Shown: in pieces, positions 47,400 to 55,963 of the stretch
Numbering within the stretch: position 1 is the first letter of the stretch
Layout of the letters: every line of letters starts with the position of its first letter
Made by a program: the position numbers and the translations under genes
Assembly: GCF_001636405.1 (NCBI RefSeq)
Contig: NZ_KV440950.1
Location: forward strand, 1,945,712-2,009,711
Length of the DNA stretch: 64,000 nt
From: Peribacillus frigoritolerans
Lineage (GTDB): Bacteria > Bacillota > Bacilli > Bacillales > DSM-1321
Direction: 5' to 3'
The notes under the pieces: model-generated
Database searches by the model: none
Told to the model about the DNA's origin: nothing
The model's input: only the letters and a program-made list of their open reading frames with translations

Positions 47400-47660
47400 T
47401 CAGGATATAGTAAATTGAATATCATTGGAATCCAATAGGTGTTTTACGATCCAAACGCTGTTTTATGTAAAAATCTATTCTACATCTATATTAGAAGGAG
47501 ATTTGACAGGCACGCCATGCTAATCAACAGAAATATATAAAGTTTTGAGACGTTGGCTTCTCGTGAGTGTATACGAGATCGTTTTATTTCCAAATTGGAT
47601 AAAGTTCTTCGACCATCTTTCCTTTGTTGGTCTATTATAACATTATCCTAGTATTAAACA
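47400..47660 (-). pseudogene. Possible decayed transposase fragment
   Basis: On the minus strand, reading across stops and at least one frameshift, pieces such as SREANVSKLYI, SVD-stop-HGVPVKS and FYIKQRLDRKTP resemble IS-transposase segments (the KLHxAVDxHGxPVR type of the IS5 group). No intact frame and no terminal repeats were found. The call rests on short likenesses only. The rest of the gap 47141-47805 shows nothing else I can support. Confidence 0.25.
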
Positions 47661-47805
47661 CTTCCTAACTATTACATCTGCTCATACCACATAATCGCAG
47701 TATCCAAATCAGTTAACAGCCAATCCAACATGAGTAATTGCTGTCAGTATCCCCCTGATAATGAATATACCCTTTTAAGGTGAGGGCAAACGGTACTTTT
47801 TTTGG

Positions 47806-47838
47806 ACAAAAAAAAGAAGCAATAGCCAATATTGCTTC
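47806..47838 (-). terminator. Terminator of the zinc-knuckle microprotein gene
   Basis: Stem GAAGCAATA / TATTGCTTC; on the minus strand it is followed by TTTTTTT. Confidence 0.8.
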
Positions 47839-47869
47839 TGGTTTACATATATCGACCTCATGAAATTCT

Positions 47870-48061
47870 TTAAATCTCACCCTCTTCAAGCCTCCTATTA
47901 TACTCAACTTTACTTATTAATCCCTTAGCGTTACAGGTAAGACAATCTGTATAAATATCGTAAGCGCCTGTACCTGCACAAACATGGCATTTAACATGAG
48001 TTTCCGGTATATCCTTATGCATGAATGAAAAAGCTTTTCCAATATACTGCAGAATAATCAT
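47870..48061 (-). CDS. 63-residue protein with DnaJ-type zinc-finger motif
   Basis: From ATG 48061, which has a strong ribosome binding site (AAAAGGAG) on the minus strand; the longer frame (to 48151) lacks one. It encodes a short N-terminal helix (MIILQYIGKAFSFMHKD) and CHVCAGTGAYDIYTDCLTCN, then AKG: the CxxCxGxG and CxxCxxxG spacing of the DnaJ cysteine-rich domain, enough for one zinc. It could be a tiny zinc protein or chaperone-like adaptor. It has its own terminator. No named family comes to mind. Confidence 0.6.
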   Translation of the reverse strand: MIILQYIGKAFSFMHKDIPETHVKCHVCAGTGAYDIYTDCLTCNAKGLISKVEYNRRLEEGEI

Positions 48062-48247
48062 TCCCAAAACTCCTTTTTTTTCTATCATACAACGAAAAAG
48101 AGAGAAGGAAACAGGAAATACAATAACATTACTTAAAACAAATAAAACCATAACATAGTTTACATGGGGTTAAAAAATTGAAGGGGATTCGTTTTTAGTA
48201 TTAGGTTTAATGCTCGCAGAGTTCGTCTCTACCAAAGCAAAATAAAA

Positions 48248-48263
48248 AGAGCCCTAGGGCTCT
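48248..48263 (-). terminator. Palindromic terminator of the 39-residue membrane protein gene
   Basis: Perfect 16-bp palindrome AGAGCCCTAGGGCTCT followed on the minus strand by TTTTTATTTT. It overlaps the stop codon by two bases. Confidence 0.7.
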
Positions 48264-48381
48264 AAAATAAACTATTAATGATCAATTTTAGCCAACCAAT
48301 AAAAGAAATCCATAACGGTATGCTCAAAGATGTACCAAACAAAAGTCCTTTAAAGAAATTCCCTTCATTTTCACCTATCAT
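48262..48381 (-). CDS. 39-residue membrane microprotein
   Basis: ATG 48381 with the ribosome binding site GAGAGGTG eight bases upstream on the minus strand; the stop TAG is at 48262-48264. The product (MIGENEGNFFKGLLFGTSLS, then IPLWISFIGWLKLIINSLF) has a short polar front and one long hydrophobic helix. Such single-pass microproteins are frequent in Bacillus and many have no known role. The terminator placed right at the stop codon supports a real transcription unit. Confidence 0.5.
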   Translation of the reverse strand: MIGENEGNFFKGLLFGTSLSIPLWISFIGWLKLIINSLF

Positions 48382-48722
48382 ATAGAACACACCTCTCGGC
48401 TTGGTTTTCTTGTGATAATTATAAATGAAAGCGTTTTCTTTGGATATGAGTCATTTGAAGCAATTACTTTACAATTTAATCCTAAAGATTAAGCAGATCA
48501 GTTGAATCTGTCGGAGGACATAAAAACTAATTGTCGAGTGTTGTCTGAATAAATTGGAAAATTATTCATTAATGCTGAAAATCTGATAGTTATAATTAAT
48601 GAGAGAAAAATAATCGAAAAAAGTGGAGTAGAGTTTCTGTAACGGTACTCAAATAAGAGTTTGCTTTATTTTATATGACTTCCATGTCAGTTACTAATAT
48701 TCAATTATTATGGGAGGTAAAG

Positions 48723-49556
48723 ATGAGGAAATATGGTTTAGTCATGATCGCTGGAATTTGCTTAGCAGTGCTGGTTTTTGGCCATCTGCATTGGAAAAAC
48801 ATAAGTCAGGCAGCAGGGGTAGAGGCTAGAGAAGCTGCAACAAAAGTGAAAGAAGAGGAAAAAGAAGAAAGGGAAGCATTAATCCAAAGTTTAAATCCGG
48901 AAAATAATAAACAGCAGCCGTTAATAGATTACCTGCATTATAAGTCGCTAACGCAAGAAAGGGTTATTGTTTCCCTATTGGGAAGTAACGGTACCTCAGG
49001 AACCGGGGCAAGTAAGACTTCCAATAGTTGGGCTAGAAGCTTAGAGAAGAGTCTGCGAGCAGATCGTGATGATTTAGAAACACTAAGTTTCATTAATCAT
49101 GGACATGAGGGATATTCAACAGAGGATTTGATAAAAGGAAAGAAAATTGAAGCGGTCATACAAGATGATCCCGATCTGATTATTTTTGAAAATTCGTTGA
49201 TCAACAATCATTATCAATCATTAAGCTTGGAACAGACAAAAAAAGATTTGGAAAGCATCATGACAAAGTTACAGAAAGAGCTACCTAATGCAAAGATTCT
49301 TATCATTTCACCAAGCCCAGTCGCCAATGGTAAAACGGAGAATAGTTTAGGTTTGAATTATTTAGATTATATTCATGCTTCCGAACATGTCATCAATACG
49401 AATAAATGGAACTATCTGAATAAGAAAAAAAAGATAGAAAAGAAGCTAAGTGAAAAGAATATGAGATTGGCTGATATACTGACGAATGATAATATCCATC
49501 CCAATGATCAAGGAAGGGCATTACATATGGTTCGAGGTGTTGCAGGAATATTTTAA
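48723..49556 (+). CDS. SGNH-fold (GDSL-like) protein with altered catalytic motif
   Basis: 277 residues from ATG 48723 (ribosome binding site GGGAGG). One N-terminal membrane segment (GLVMIAGICLAVLVFGHLHW), a charged coiled stretch (about 30-60), then a flavodoxin-like SGNH domain. Block I reads SLLGSNGTSGTGAS where a GDS motif is expected, so the usual nucleophile position appears to be Asn. Block V (DNIHPNDQGRALH) keeps the Asp-His pair. It could be an inactive carbohydrate-binding relative or use a different serine. It is located at the edge of the EPS locus, where acyl-esterases of this fold are often found. Confidence 0.75.
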   Translation: MRKYGLVMIAGICLAVLVFGHLHWKNISQAAGVEAREAATKVKEEEKEEREALIQSLNPENNKQQPLIDYLHYKSLTQERVIVSLLGSNGTSGTGASKTSNSWARSLEKSLRADRDDLETLSFINHGHEGYSTEDLIKGKKIEAVIQDDPDLIIFENSLINNHYQSLSLEQTKKDLESIMTKLQKELPNAKILIISPSPVANGKTENSLGLNYLDYIHASEHVINTNKWNYLNKKKKIEKKLSEKNMRLADILTNDNIHPNDQGRALHMVRGVAGIF

Positions 49557-49577
49557 GTTAAAGTAGTATATATAATA

Positions 49578-49616
49578 AAAGGGGGAAACGTGGCTATATC
49601 CACGCTTCCCCCTTTA
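49578..49616. terminator. Terminator between SGNH gene and sinR-like gene
   Basis: AAAGGGGGAA plus CGTGG on the left pairs with CCACG plus TTCCCCCTTT on the right; convergent genes on both sides. Confidence 0.85.
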
Positions 49617-49673
49617 ATTTTATTCATTGTACGAAAAGAAAGCGGTATCATAATTTCTCAAGCCTTAAAGACA

Positions 49674-49973
49674 TCACTTTCTACCTTGAATAAATTCGCG
49701 CATTTCCTCTTTCGATATACCTGAACCCATAACATCCTGCATGATTTCCATCCACTCTTCATCCATGACCTTGTCTACTTGTTCATTCAACAGAGCATCC
49801 ACTTTAATACAAAGGATTTTAGCGATCTTTTCCAAAACTAAAATAGTAGGGTTTGTTTGAAGGTTTCTTTCAAGTGAGCTTATATAGGATTTGGCAACGC
49901 CGGATTTTGCGGAGAGTTCACTTATTGACATTTTCCTTTCTTCCCTAAGCAACTTAACTCGGTAACCTATCAT
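49674..49973 (-). CDS. sinR: SinR-like transcriptional repressor
   Basis: 99 residues from ATG 49973 (MIGYRVKLLREERKMSISEL). The N-terminal XRE/SinR helix-turn-helix (residues 1-62) has the family block AKSGVAKSYISSLERNLQTN. The C-terminal SinI-like dimerisation helix pair is EEWMEIMQDVMGSGISKEEM. SinR of B. subtilis represses the eps and tapA operons until SinI binds it. Here the gene is divergent from the EPS operon, so local control of that operon is a natural inference. No sinI gene is seen nearby. An earlier GTG at 49982 is possible. Confidence 0.82.
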   Translation of the reverse strand: MIGYRVKLLREERKMSISELSAKSGVAKSYISSLERNLQTNPTILVLEKIAKILCIKVDALLNEQVDKVMDEEWMEIMQDVMGSGISKEEMREFIQGRK

Positions 49974-50339
49974 TGTGACCACACCTAACCATTAATATAA
50001 AATTACATACTGATTTAAACTATCACTTTCAGTTTACACATTTCCCTTTCATTTTTAATGATAACTAGGCACTAAAATACTTGACACAATTATATATATA
50101 AACGAATTTTCCTGTGTTGGTAGGCATTTAGTTAGGTTTTCATTATGGTAAATATTGTTAAATCGCACGCGACCCTAACAAAATATGGTAGTAGGTGTAT
50201 ACTTAGGTTTAATGAAATTTCAGGCGCAAATATTCTGGAATATGAGTTATTTACAGGTCATTAATACAATATTTGAAATTTAGAATTTTTTTCCTTTGTA
50301 TTAGCGTTTTCTTTTTTGTAAAATTACTTAGGCATTTGA

Positions 50340-50351
50340 AAAGAATTCTTT
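50340..50351. promoter_or_regulatory. Palindrome AAAGAATTCTTT, candidate repressor site
   Basis: A perfect 12-bp palindrome 58 bp upstream of the -10 box. Each half is one base from the SinR half-site GTTCTYT as known in B. subtilis. Its function is inferred. Confidence 0.3.
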
Positions 50352-50405
50352 CATTGTAAGTTTCATGTAAATTTCCTTGAAAATACATAATAATAGGTAA
50401 TATTA

Positions 50406-50414
50406 TGGTATAAT
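50406..50414 (+). promoter_or_regulatory. Extended -10 promoter of the EPS operon
   Basis: TGGTATAAT (50406-50414), a perfect -10 with a TG extension; no good -35 at the right distance. It lies 36 bp upstream of the first EPS gene. The rest of the gap 49974-50405 is AT-rich and must contain the sinR-like promoter. Confidence 0.6.
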
Positions 50415-50449
50415 GCAATAGGTCATTTTTAACATATCAGGAGGATGAA

Positions 50450-51130
50450 ATGGAAGAAACTATTAGTATTAAAGATATTTTTAAAACATTAAAGAAACGT
50501 TGGAAGCTAATCATGCTGCTAACATTAATTGCCGCTTTGATTAGTGGATCAATTTCTTATTTTTTATTAACACCAGTTTACCAATCTTCAACACAGATCC
50601 TGGTTAATCAGAAACAATCGGAAAACCAATTGGACTCGATTCAAATCAAATCGAATATTGATATGATCAATACATACAGTGTGATCATAAAAAGCCCTGC
50701 CATTTTGGAGAAGGTCATTGATGAGCTTGAACTAGACCAAAGCGTAGATCAACTTAGTCAAAAAATCACTATTAACAGTCAAGAAAATTCGCAAGTCTTC
50801 TCATTAACGGTTCAAGATAGTAATCCTGCCAAGGCAGTTGAGATTGCCAACACGGTTTCTTCAATTTTTCAAAAGGAAATCAAGGATATCATGAACGTCG
50901 ATAATGTTAGCGTACTTGCTAAGGCAGAAATTAAGGAGAACCCTACACCTGTAAAACCTAATCCACTATTGAATATCGCTATTGCAGTTGTGGTGGGATT
51001 GATGGCTGGAATAGGCTTGGCATTCCTACTAGAGTATTTGGACAATACGATTAAGGACGAGGATGATATAGAGAGACTCCTTGACTTGCCATTACTTGGA
51101 TCTATTCAAAAAATATCGCAACATAAATAA
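50450..51130 (+). CDS. Wzz/YveK-type chain-length and BY-kinase modulator
   Basis: 226 residues with two membrane helices (about 18-40 and 172-196) flanking an extracellular Wzz domain. The C-terminal membrane segment follows the PNP-type motif (PTPVKPNPLLN). In Gram-positive EPS systems this protein activates the tyrosine kinase encoded next, and together they set polymer length. The ribosome binding site is AGGAGG. It is the first gene of the EPS operon, 38 bp before the kinase (counting from the preferred TTG). Confidence 0.88.
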   Translation: MEETISIKDIFKTLKKRWKLIMLLTLIAALISGSISYFLLTPVYQSSTQILVNQKQSENQLDSIQIKSNIDMINTYSVIIKSPAILEKVIDELELDQSVDQLSQKITINSQENSQVFSLTVQDSNPAKAVEIANTVSSIFQKEIKDIMNVDNVSVLAKAEIKENPTPVKPNPLLNIAIAVVVGLMAGIGLAFLLEYLDNTIKDEDDIERLLDLPLLGSIQKISQHK

Positions 51131-51168
51131 AGAACCATTCAGTGACAATAAGAAAGGAAGTGGGATTT

Positions 51169-51846
51169 TTGAGAAGTAAAGATGATAAACAAGTGAATTT
51201 AATTGCGCAGACTAATCCTAAATCGCCTATTACTGAACAATATCGATTAATTAGGACAAACATACAATTCTCTTCAGTAGATAAAGAAATCAAAACGATT
51301 GTGGTTACTTCATCGGAGCCTAATGATGGGAAATCGACGACAGCTGCCAACCTAGCGATTGTGCTTGCTCAAGAAGAGAAAAAAGTATTACTCGTGGATG
51401 CGGACTTAAGGAAACCATCGGTTCATTATGCATTTAACCTTAGTAATATACATGGACTTACTAGCGTATTGACAAAGAAAATAGACTTAAGAAAAACTAT
51501 CTTGAATTCAAATGTTTCAAACTTAGACATTTTAACAAGTGGGCCTATACCACCTAATCCTTCAGAGTTATTAAATTCCAAAGCGATAGAAACTGCGATT
51601 GATGAACTAAAAGGAATGTATGATTATATCATTTTTGATACACCACCAGTTCTGGTAGTGCCGGATTCCCAGATTGTTTCCAATAAATGTGATGGCGTGA
51701 TAATGGTAGTGGCGAGCGGCAAGACAAACAAACAAAGTGCAGTGAAAGCAAAGGAGCTTTTAGTGAAAGCTAATACAGCCTTGCTTGGAGTAGTTTTGAA
51801 TGGTGTTGAAACGGATAACAGCAATTATTATTATTATCAATCTTAA
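51169..51846 (+). CDS. CapB/YveL-type tyrosine autokinase (BY-kinase)
   Basis: 225 residues from TTG 51169, which has AAAGGAAG upstream; the frame starts earlier at GTG 51142. Walker A SSEPNDGKSTT (48-58), Walker A' LLVDADLRKP (74-83), Walker B YDYIIFDTPPV, and a C-terminal tyrosine cluster (NYYYYQS, tyrosines 220-223) are the marks of a BY-kinase. It phosphorylates itself and EPS enzymes such as UDP-sugar dehydrogenases. It needs the membrane modulator encoded upstream and is reversed by the phosphatase encoded next. Confidence 0.92.
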   Translation: MRSKDDKQVNLIAQTNPKSPITEQYRLIRTNIQFSSVDKEIKTIVVTSSEPNDGKSTTAANLAIVLAQEEKKVLLVDADLRKPSVHYAFNLSNIHGLTSVLTKKIDLRKTILNSNVSNLDILTSGPIPPNPSELLNSKAIETAIDELKGMYDYIIFDTPPVLVVPDSQIVSNKCDGVIMVVASGKTNKQSAVKAKELLVKANTALLGVVLNGVETDNSNYYYYQS

Positions 51847-51988
51847 TGAATTAAAACATTTTTCGACAAAATAACACCCTGTTTGATGGCAGTTTTATAT
51901 GCTACTATTAGTCAGGGTATTAATTCCTATCTGGTTTCTTAGTGATTAAGCCGATTATCCCATTTTTATAAAAGGAAGTGTGAGAAAT

Positions 51989-52753
51989 TTGATTGACATA
52001 CATTGTCACATTCTCCCAGGGGTTGATGATGGATCTGTGGACATGAAGGAAAGCTTGAATATGGCAAGAAAAGCTGTAGAAACAGGAATCACCGATATTT
52101 TTGCCACGCCTCATCACTTAAATGAGAAATATGTAAATGTTAAGAACGATATCATTAACCGTGCAGTGAGATTAAATGAGAGTTTACGACAAAACAATAT
52201 TCCTCTTATTATTCATCTAGGTCAAGAAGTAAGAATACACCGGGACATATTTACTACACTTGAAAAGGAAGAAATCCTAACGCTAGACGATAACGGAAGG
52301 TATTTGCTACTAGAGCTTCCGTCGGGAAGCGTCCCTACATACACCCAAGAAGTGATTTACGAGCTGCAGCTAAAAGGAATAAAACCTATTATCGTTCACC
52401 CGGAAAGAAATAAGGAATTGATCGAGAATCATAAACTTTTATTTGAGTTGGTTCAAGAGGGTGCCTTAACTCAACTTACCTCTGGTAGTATTATCGGTCA
52501 ATTTGGAAAAAATGTTAGATCATTTTCAAAAAAAATAATTGAACATAATCTGGCTCACTTTATTGCAACAGATGCACATAATATAGGCTCTAGAGGGTTC
52601 ACGTTACAACAAGCCTATGAAACAATCACAAAAACATACGGAATGCAGCGTACATTTTATTTTAAAGAAAACGCAGAACAGTTATTAAAGGACCAAAGTC
52701 CTGCTGTTGAAAAACCAGTACCATTCAAAAAGAAAATTTTAGGGATTTTTTAA
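51989..52753 (+). CDS. PHP-type protein tyrosine phosphatase (YwqE/CpsB)
   Basis: 254 residues from TTG 51989, placed ten bases after AAGGAAG; the GTG at 51980 is too close. The PHP-domain metal ligands are visible in MIDIHCHILPGVDDGS (H5, H7), in HPERNKEL and in TDAHN. It removes phosphate from the BY-kinase and its targets with a metal centre, thereby tuning EPS output. The standard third member of the modulator-kinase-phosphatase trio. Confidence 0.92.
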   Translation: MIDIHCHILPGVDDGSVDMKESLNMARKAVETGITDIFATPHHLNEKYVNVKNDIINRAVRLNESLRQNNIPLIIHLGQEVRIHRDIFTTLEKEEILTLDDNGRYLLLELPSGSVPTYTQEVIYELQLKGIKPIIVHPERNKELIENHKLLFELVQEGALTQLTSGSIIGQFGKNVRSFSKKIIEHNLAHFIATDAHNIGSRGFTLQQAYETITKTYGMQRTFYFKENAEQLLKDQSPAVEKPVPFKKKILGIF

Positions 52754-53045
52754 AAAGATTGATAATTAGGGGCGTTTACAAACAATAAAAAAATTTTGTC
52801 TTCATGTAAAGTTCTACGTTATATAGTTATTAGTATGAACATTATAGATTGATAAATTACCTTCATTTTGGTTAGTGTCTGTTCAAACGACAAATAGCCT
52901 TTAGGTTATAAGGACATAAAAAAAGCAAAAAGGAACTTACACAGCATATTTATTTTATTTAAAAAATGAAAATCATGTGAAATGGAATACAATTCATTAA
53001 AACTGTTTTTAATAGAGAGTAAATCAAACATTATTTAAGGGGGAA
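52754..53045 (+). ncRNA. Possible epsC/EAR-type leader RNA
   Basis: A 292-bp gap inside the EPS operon just upstream of the EpsC-like gene. The B. subtilis eps operon has a conserved antitermination RNA (EAR, Rfam epsC) upstream of epsC. Here 52874-52916 contains TGTC / GACA and CCTT / AAGG small hairpins (CAAATAGCCTTTAGGTTATA lies between). I cannot check the published consensus by eye, so this is a call by position plus weak structure. It could also be an internal promoter region. Confidence 0.35.
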
Positions 53046-54872
53046 ATGTGGTTGGCCTACCGAAAACGATTAACACTTCTGGCCCTATTAGACTCATTAA
53101 TAGTATTATCGGCCATATATGTAAGTTATTTATTCTTGTATCCCTATTTGGAAATATTTAAATTACCAACGCTCTTAGTCACATCAGTATCTCTATTAAT
53201 CAGCCATCATTTTTTTGCTTCTATTTATAAACTGTATAAAAAGGCCTGGGAATATGCGAGTATTGGAGAGTTATTGTCCATCGTTAAAGCCGTAAGCCTA
53301 TCGGTTATCACAGTTATCGCCATTCAGTTAATCGTTTTTCAAGATGTTTATGTAAGGGCCATGGCATTGACGTGGATGATGCATGTCATCCTAATTGGCG
53401 GTTCCCGGTTTTCGTGGAGAATGCTTCGTGACCGTTTGATAAATAATCAAAAGGAAACCAGAAACACATTGGTAATCGGAGCGGGATCTGCTGGAACCAT
53501 GGTTGTACGTCAGCTTCTAAATAATCATGATACTGAACTTAAACCAGTAGCATTCATTGATGATGATCCGAAAAAAGATAAGCTAGATATATTAGGAATA
53601 CCTGTTGTCGGTAACTCAAAATATATCCCCGAAATGGTGGAAAAATATCATATAGATAATATTGTCATTGCAATTCCTTCATTAAGTAAGAAAGAATTGA
53701 AGGTCATCTTTGAGGAATGTGTAAAAACTAATGCAAAAACACAAATCATGCCGATGCTTGAAGATATTATGTTAGGGAAAGTAGCCGTTAATCAGTTTAA
53801 AGAAGTAGAAGTGGAAGATCTTTTAGGAAGAGAGCCTGTTGAATTAGATATTAATAGTATTTCTGAATATGTAACTGGTAAGACCATATTAGTAACTGGA
53901 GCTGGAGGATCTATTGGTTCGGAGATTTGCCGTCAGATATGCAGGTTCTCTCCTGGAACTCTTATAATACTAGGACATGGTGAAAATAGCATTTATCAGA
54001 TTGACATGGAACTGAAAAAGCTATATGCCAATCAAATCGAAATCATACCTGTCATTGCAGATATTCAAGATCGAGATAGGATTTTTGAAGTGATGGAAAC
54101 CTACCGACCTGATGTTGTTTACCATGCGGCTGCACACAAACATGTTCCACTAATGGAATACAACCCTCGTGAAGCAATCAAGAATAACGTTTTTGGTACA
54201 AAGAATGTTGCAGAAGCGGCAGAAACTTTTGGTGTTGGTGCGTTTGTCATGATTTCTTCTGATAAAGCCGTTAACCCAACAAACGTCATGGGTTCAACCA
54301 AGCGAATAGCTGAAATGATCATCCAGCAGTTAGCAAAAAATAGTTCAACAAAATTTGTTGCGGTTCGTTTCGGAAATGTTTTAGGCAGCAGGGGAAGTGT
54401 CATTCCTTTATTTAAAAAGCAAATCCAGGCAGGTGGACCAGTAACGGTCACACATCCAGATATGACAAGGTATTTTATGACTATACCTGAAGCATCCAGA
54501 TTAGTCATTCAGGCAAGTTCTTTGGCTCGAGGCGGAGAAATATTCGTTCTTGATATGGGTGAACCTGTTAAGATTGTTGAATTAGCAACAAACCTTATCC
54601 AGTTATCAGGTTATTCCATAGACGAAATTGGAATCGAATTCTCAGGAATTCGGCCAGGTGAGAAAATGTATGAGGAGCTATTAGGAGAAAAAGAGGTTCA
54701 TAGTGAAGCTGTGTTTCCTAAAATATTTATAGGGAAAGCGGTTCTGGAGCAGGAAGAGGAAATACAGTATCTTTTAAACTCTTATGATAATTTTTCCATA
54801 ACAGAACTTAAAGAATTTGTAATAAATTTAGCAAATCGAAGAAAGAACAAAGCTTTCGCGGCAGTGAAATAG
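53046..54872 (+). CDS. epsC: Membrane nucleotide-sugar 4,6-dehydratase (EpsC/CapD/PglF-like)
   Basis: 608 residues. Four N-terminal membrane helices (to about 120), a first Rossmann domain (NTLVIGAGSAGTMVV, 140-154) and a second SDR domain with TGAGGSIGS (284-292), SSDKAV (404-409) and MGSTK (415-419), where Met replaces the usual Tyr as in this dehydratase group. PglF-type enzymes convert UDP-GlcNAc to the 4-keto-6-deoxy sugar. The aminotransferase and acetyltransferase further along the cluster would complete UDP-di-N-acetyl-bacillosamine. The ribosome binding site is AAGGGGG. Confidence 0.9.
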   Translation: MWLAYRKRLTLLALLDSLIVLSAIYVSYLFLYPYLEIFKLPTLLVTSVSLLISHHFFASIYKLYKKAWEYASIGELLSIVKAVSLSVITVIAIQLIVFQDVYVRAMALTWMMHVILIGGSRFSWRMLRDRLINNQKETRNTLVIGAGSAGTMVVRQLLNNHDTELKPVAFIDDDPKKDKLDILGIPVVGNSKYIPEMVEKYHIDNIVIAIPSLSKKELKVIFEECVKTNAKTQIMPMLEDIMLGKVAVNQFKEVEVEDLLGREPVELDINSISEYVTGKTILVTGAGGSIGSEICRQICRFSPGTLIILGHGENSIYQIDMELKKLYANQIEIIPVIADIQDRDRIFEVMETYRPDVVYHAAAHKHVPLMEYNPREAIKNNVFGTKNVAEAAETFGVGAFVMISSDKAVNPTNVMGSTKRIAEMIIQQLAKNSSTKFVAVRFGNVLGSRGSVIPLFKKQIQAGGPVTVTHPDMTRYFMTIPEASRLVIQASSLARGGEIFVLDMGEPVKIVELATNLIQLSGYSIDEIGIEFSGIRPGEKMYEELLGEKEVHSEAVFPKIFIGKAVLEQEEEIQYLLNSYDNFSITELKEFVINLANRRKNKAFAAVK

Positions 54873-54894
54873 CCAAAAGTAGGAGGACTAATAA

Positions 54895-55788
54895 GTGAAG
54901 AAAATCACAAAAGCAATCATTCCTGCAGCAGGATTAGGTACTCGTTTTTTGCCTGCTACTAAAGCGATGCCAAAGGAGATGCTGCCAATCGTTGATAAAC
55001 CAACGATTCAGTACATAGTGGAGGAAGCTGTTGCATCAGGAATAGAAGATATAATAATTGTTACTGGAAAAGGTAAACGGGCGATTGAAGATCATTTTGA
55101 TTACGCTCCTGAACTTGAACAGAATCTAATGGAAAAAGGAAAAGTAGAGTTGCTCAATAAGGTACAATACTCCACTAACCTTGCTAATATCCATTACATT
55201 AGACAGAAGGAACCAAAAGGATTAGGTCACGCTGTATGGTGTGCACGTAAATTCATTGGGGACGAGCCATTTGCCGTACTTTTAGGTGATGATATTGTAC
55301 AGAGTGAAACTCCTTGCTTAAAGCAGTTGATGAATCAGTTTGAGGAATCAAATAATTCAATTATCGGAGTTCAGACTGTACCTAAGGAAGAAACCAATCG
55401 CTATGGGATAATAGACCCTGCTTTTCAAGATGGACGGCTATATCAAGTTGCAAACTTTGTAGAAAAACCAGCATTAGGAACAGCTCCTTCCAATTTGGCA
55501 ATAATGGGAAGGTATATCCTTACTCCAGAAATCTTCAGTATGCTTGATCAACAAGAAGCTGGTGCAGGAGGGGAAATTCAGTTAACGGATGCGATTCAAC
55601 AGTTAAACCAATTACAGCAAGTTTTTGCTTATGATTTTGAAGGAAAACGATATGACGTTGGGGAAAAGTTTGGGTTTGTGAAAACTACGATTGAGTTTGC
55701 ACTTCAGGATAAGGAACTTAGAAATGAATTATTGGAATTTATGGAGTTAAAAATCAATGAAAAAAGGTCGAGTTTAATACAAAAATAA
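54895..55788 (+). CDS. galU: UTP-glucose-1-phosphate uridylyltransferase (copy 2)
   Basis: 297 residues from GTG 54895 behind AGTAGGAGG. The same signatures as copy 1 ([20 protein letters not shown], then [19 protein letters not shown]), with most residues identical. It supplies UDP-glucose to the EPS pathway. It follows epsC by 22 bp, so it belongs to the operon; the next gene begins after a 175-bp gap that shows no clear promoter. Confidence 0.93.
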   Translation: MKKITKAIIPAAGLGTRFLPATKAMPKEMLPIVDKPTIQYIVEEAVASGIEDIIIVTGKGKRAIEDHFDYAPELEQNLMEKGKVELLNKVQYSTNLANIHYIRQKEPKGLGHAVWCARKFIGDEPFAVLLGDDIVQSETPCLKQLMNQFEESNNSIIGVQTVPKEETNRYGIIDPAFQDGRLYQVANFVEKPALGTAPSNLAIMGRYILTPEIFSMLDQQEAGAGGEIQLTDAIQQLNQLQQVFAYDFEGKRYDVGEKFGFVKTTIEFALQDKELRNELLEFMELKINEKRSSLIQK

Positions 55789-55963
55789 ATTTAGAAATTA
55801 TGTTGTACCGCCCTACTTAAATGATTTTTTATAGTATGTGCGAACTATTTTGAAAAATAGAAGATATTATTTTAAGTAAATGAAGGATAATGTCACTTGT
55901 TTATTCCCTTACACAAAAGAAGAGTTTTTATCTAAAAATCAAAGCATAAAGTAGGTGCCTTAT

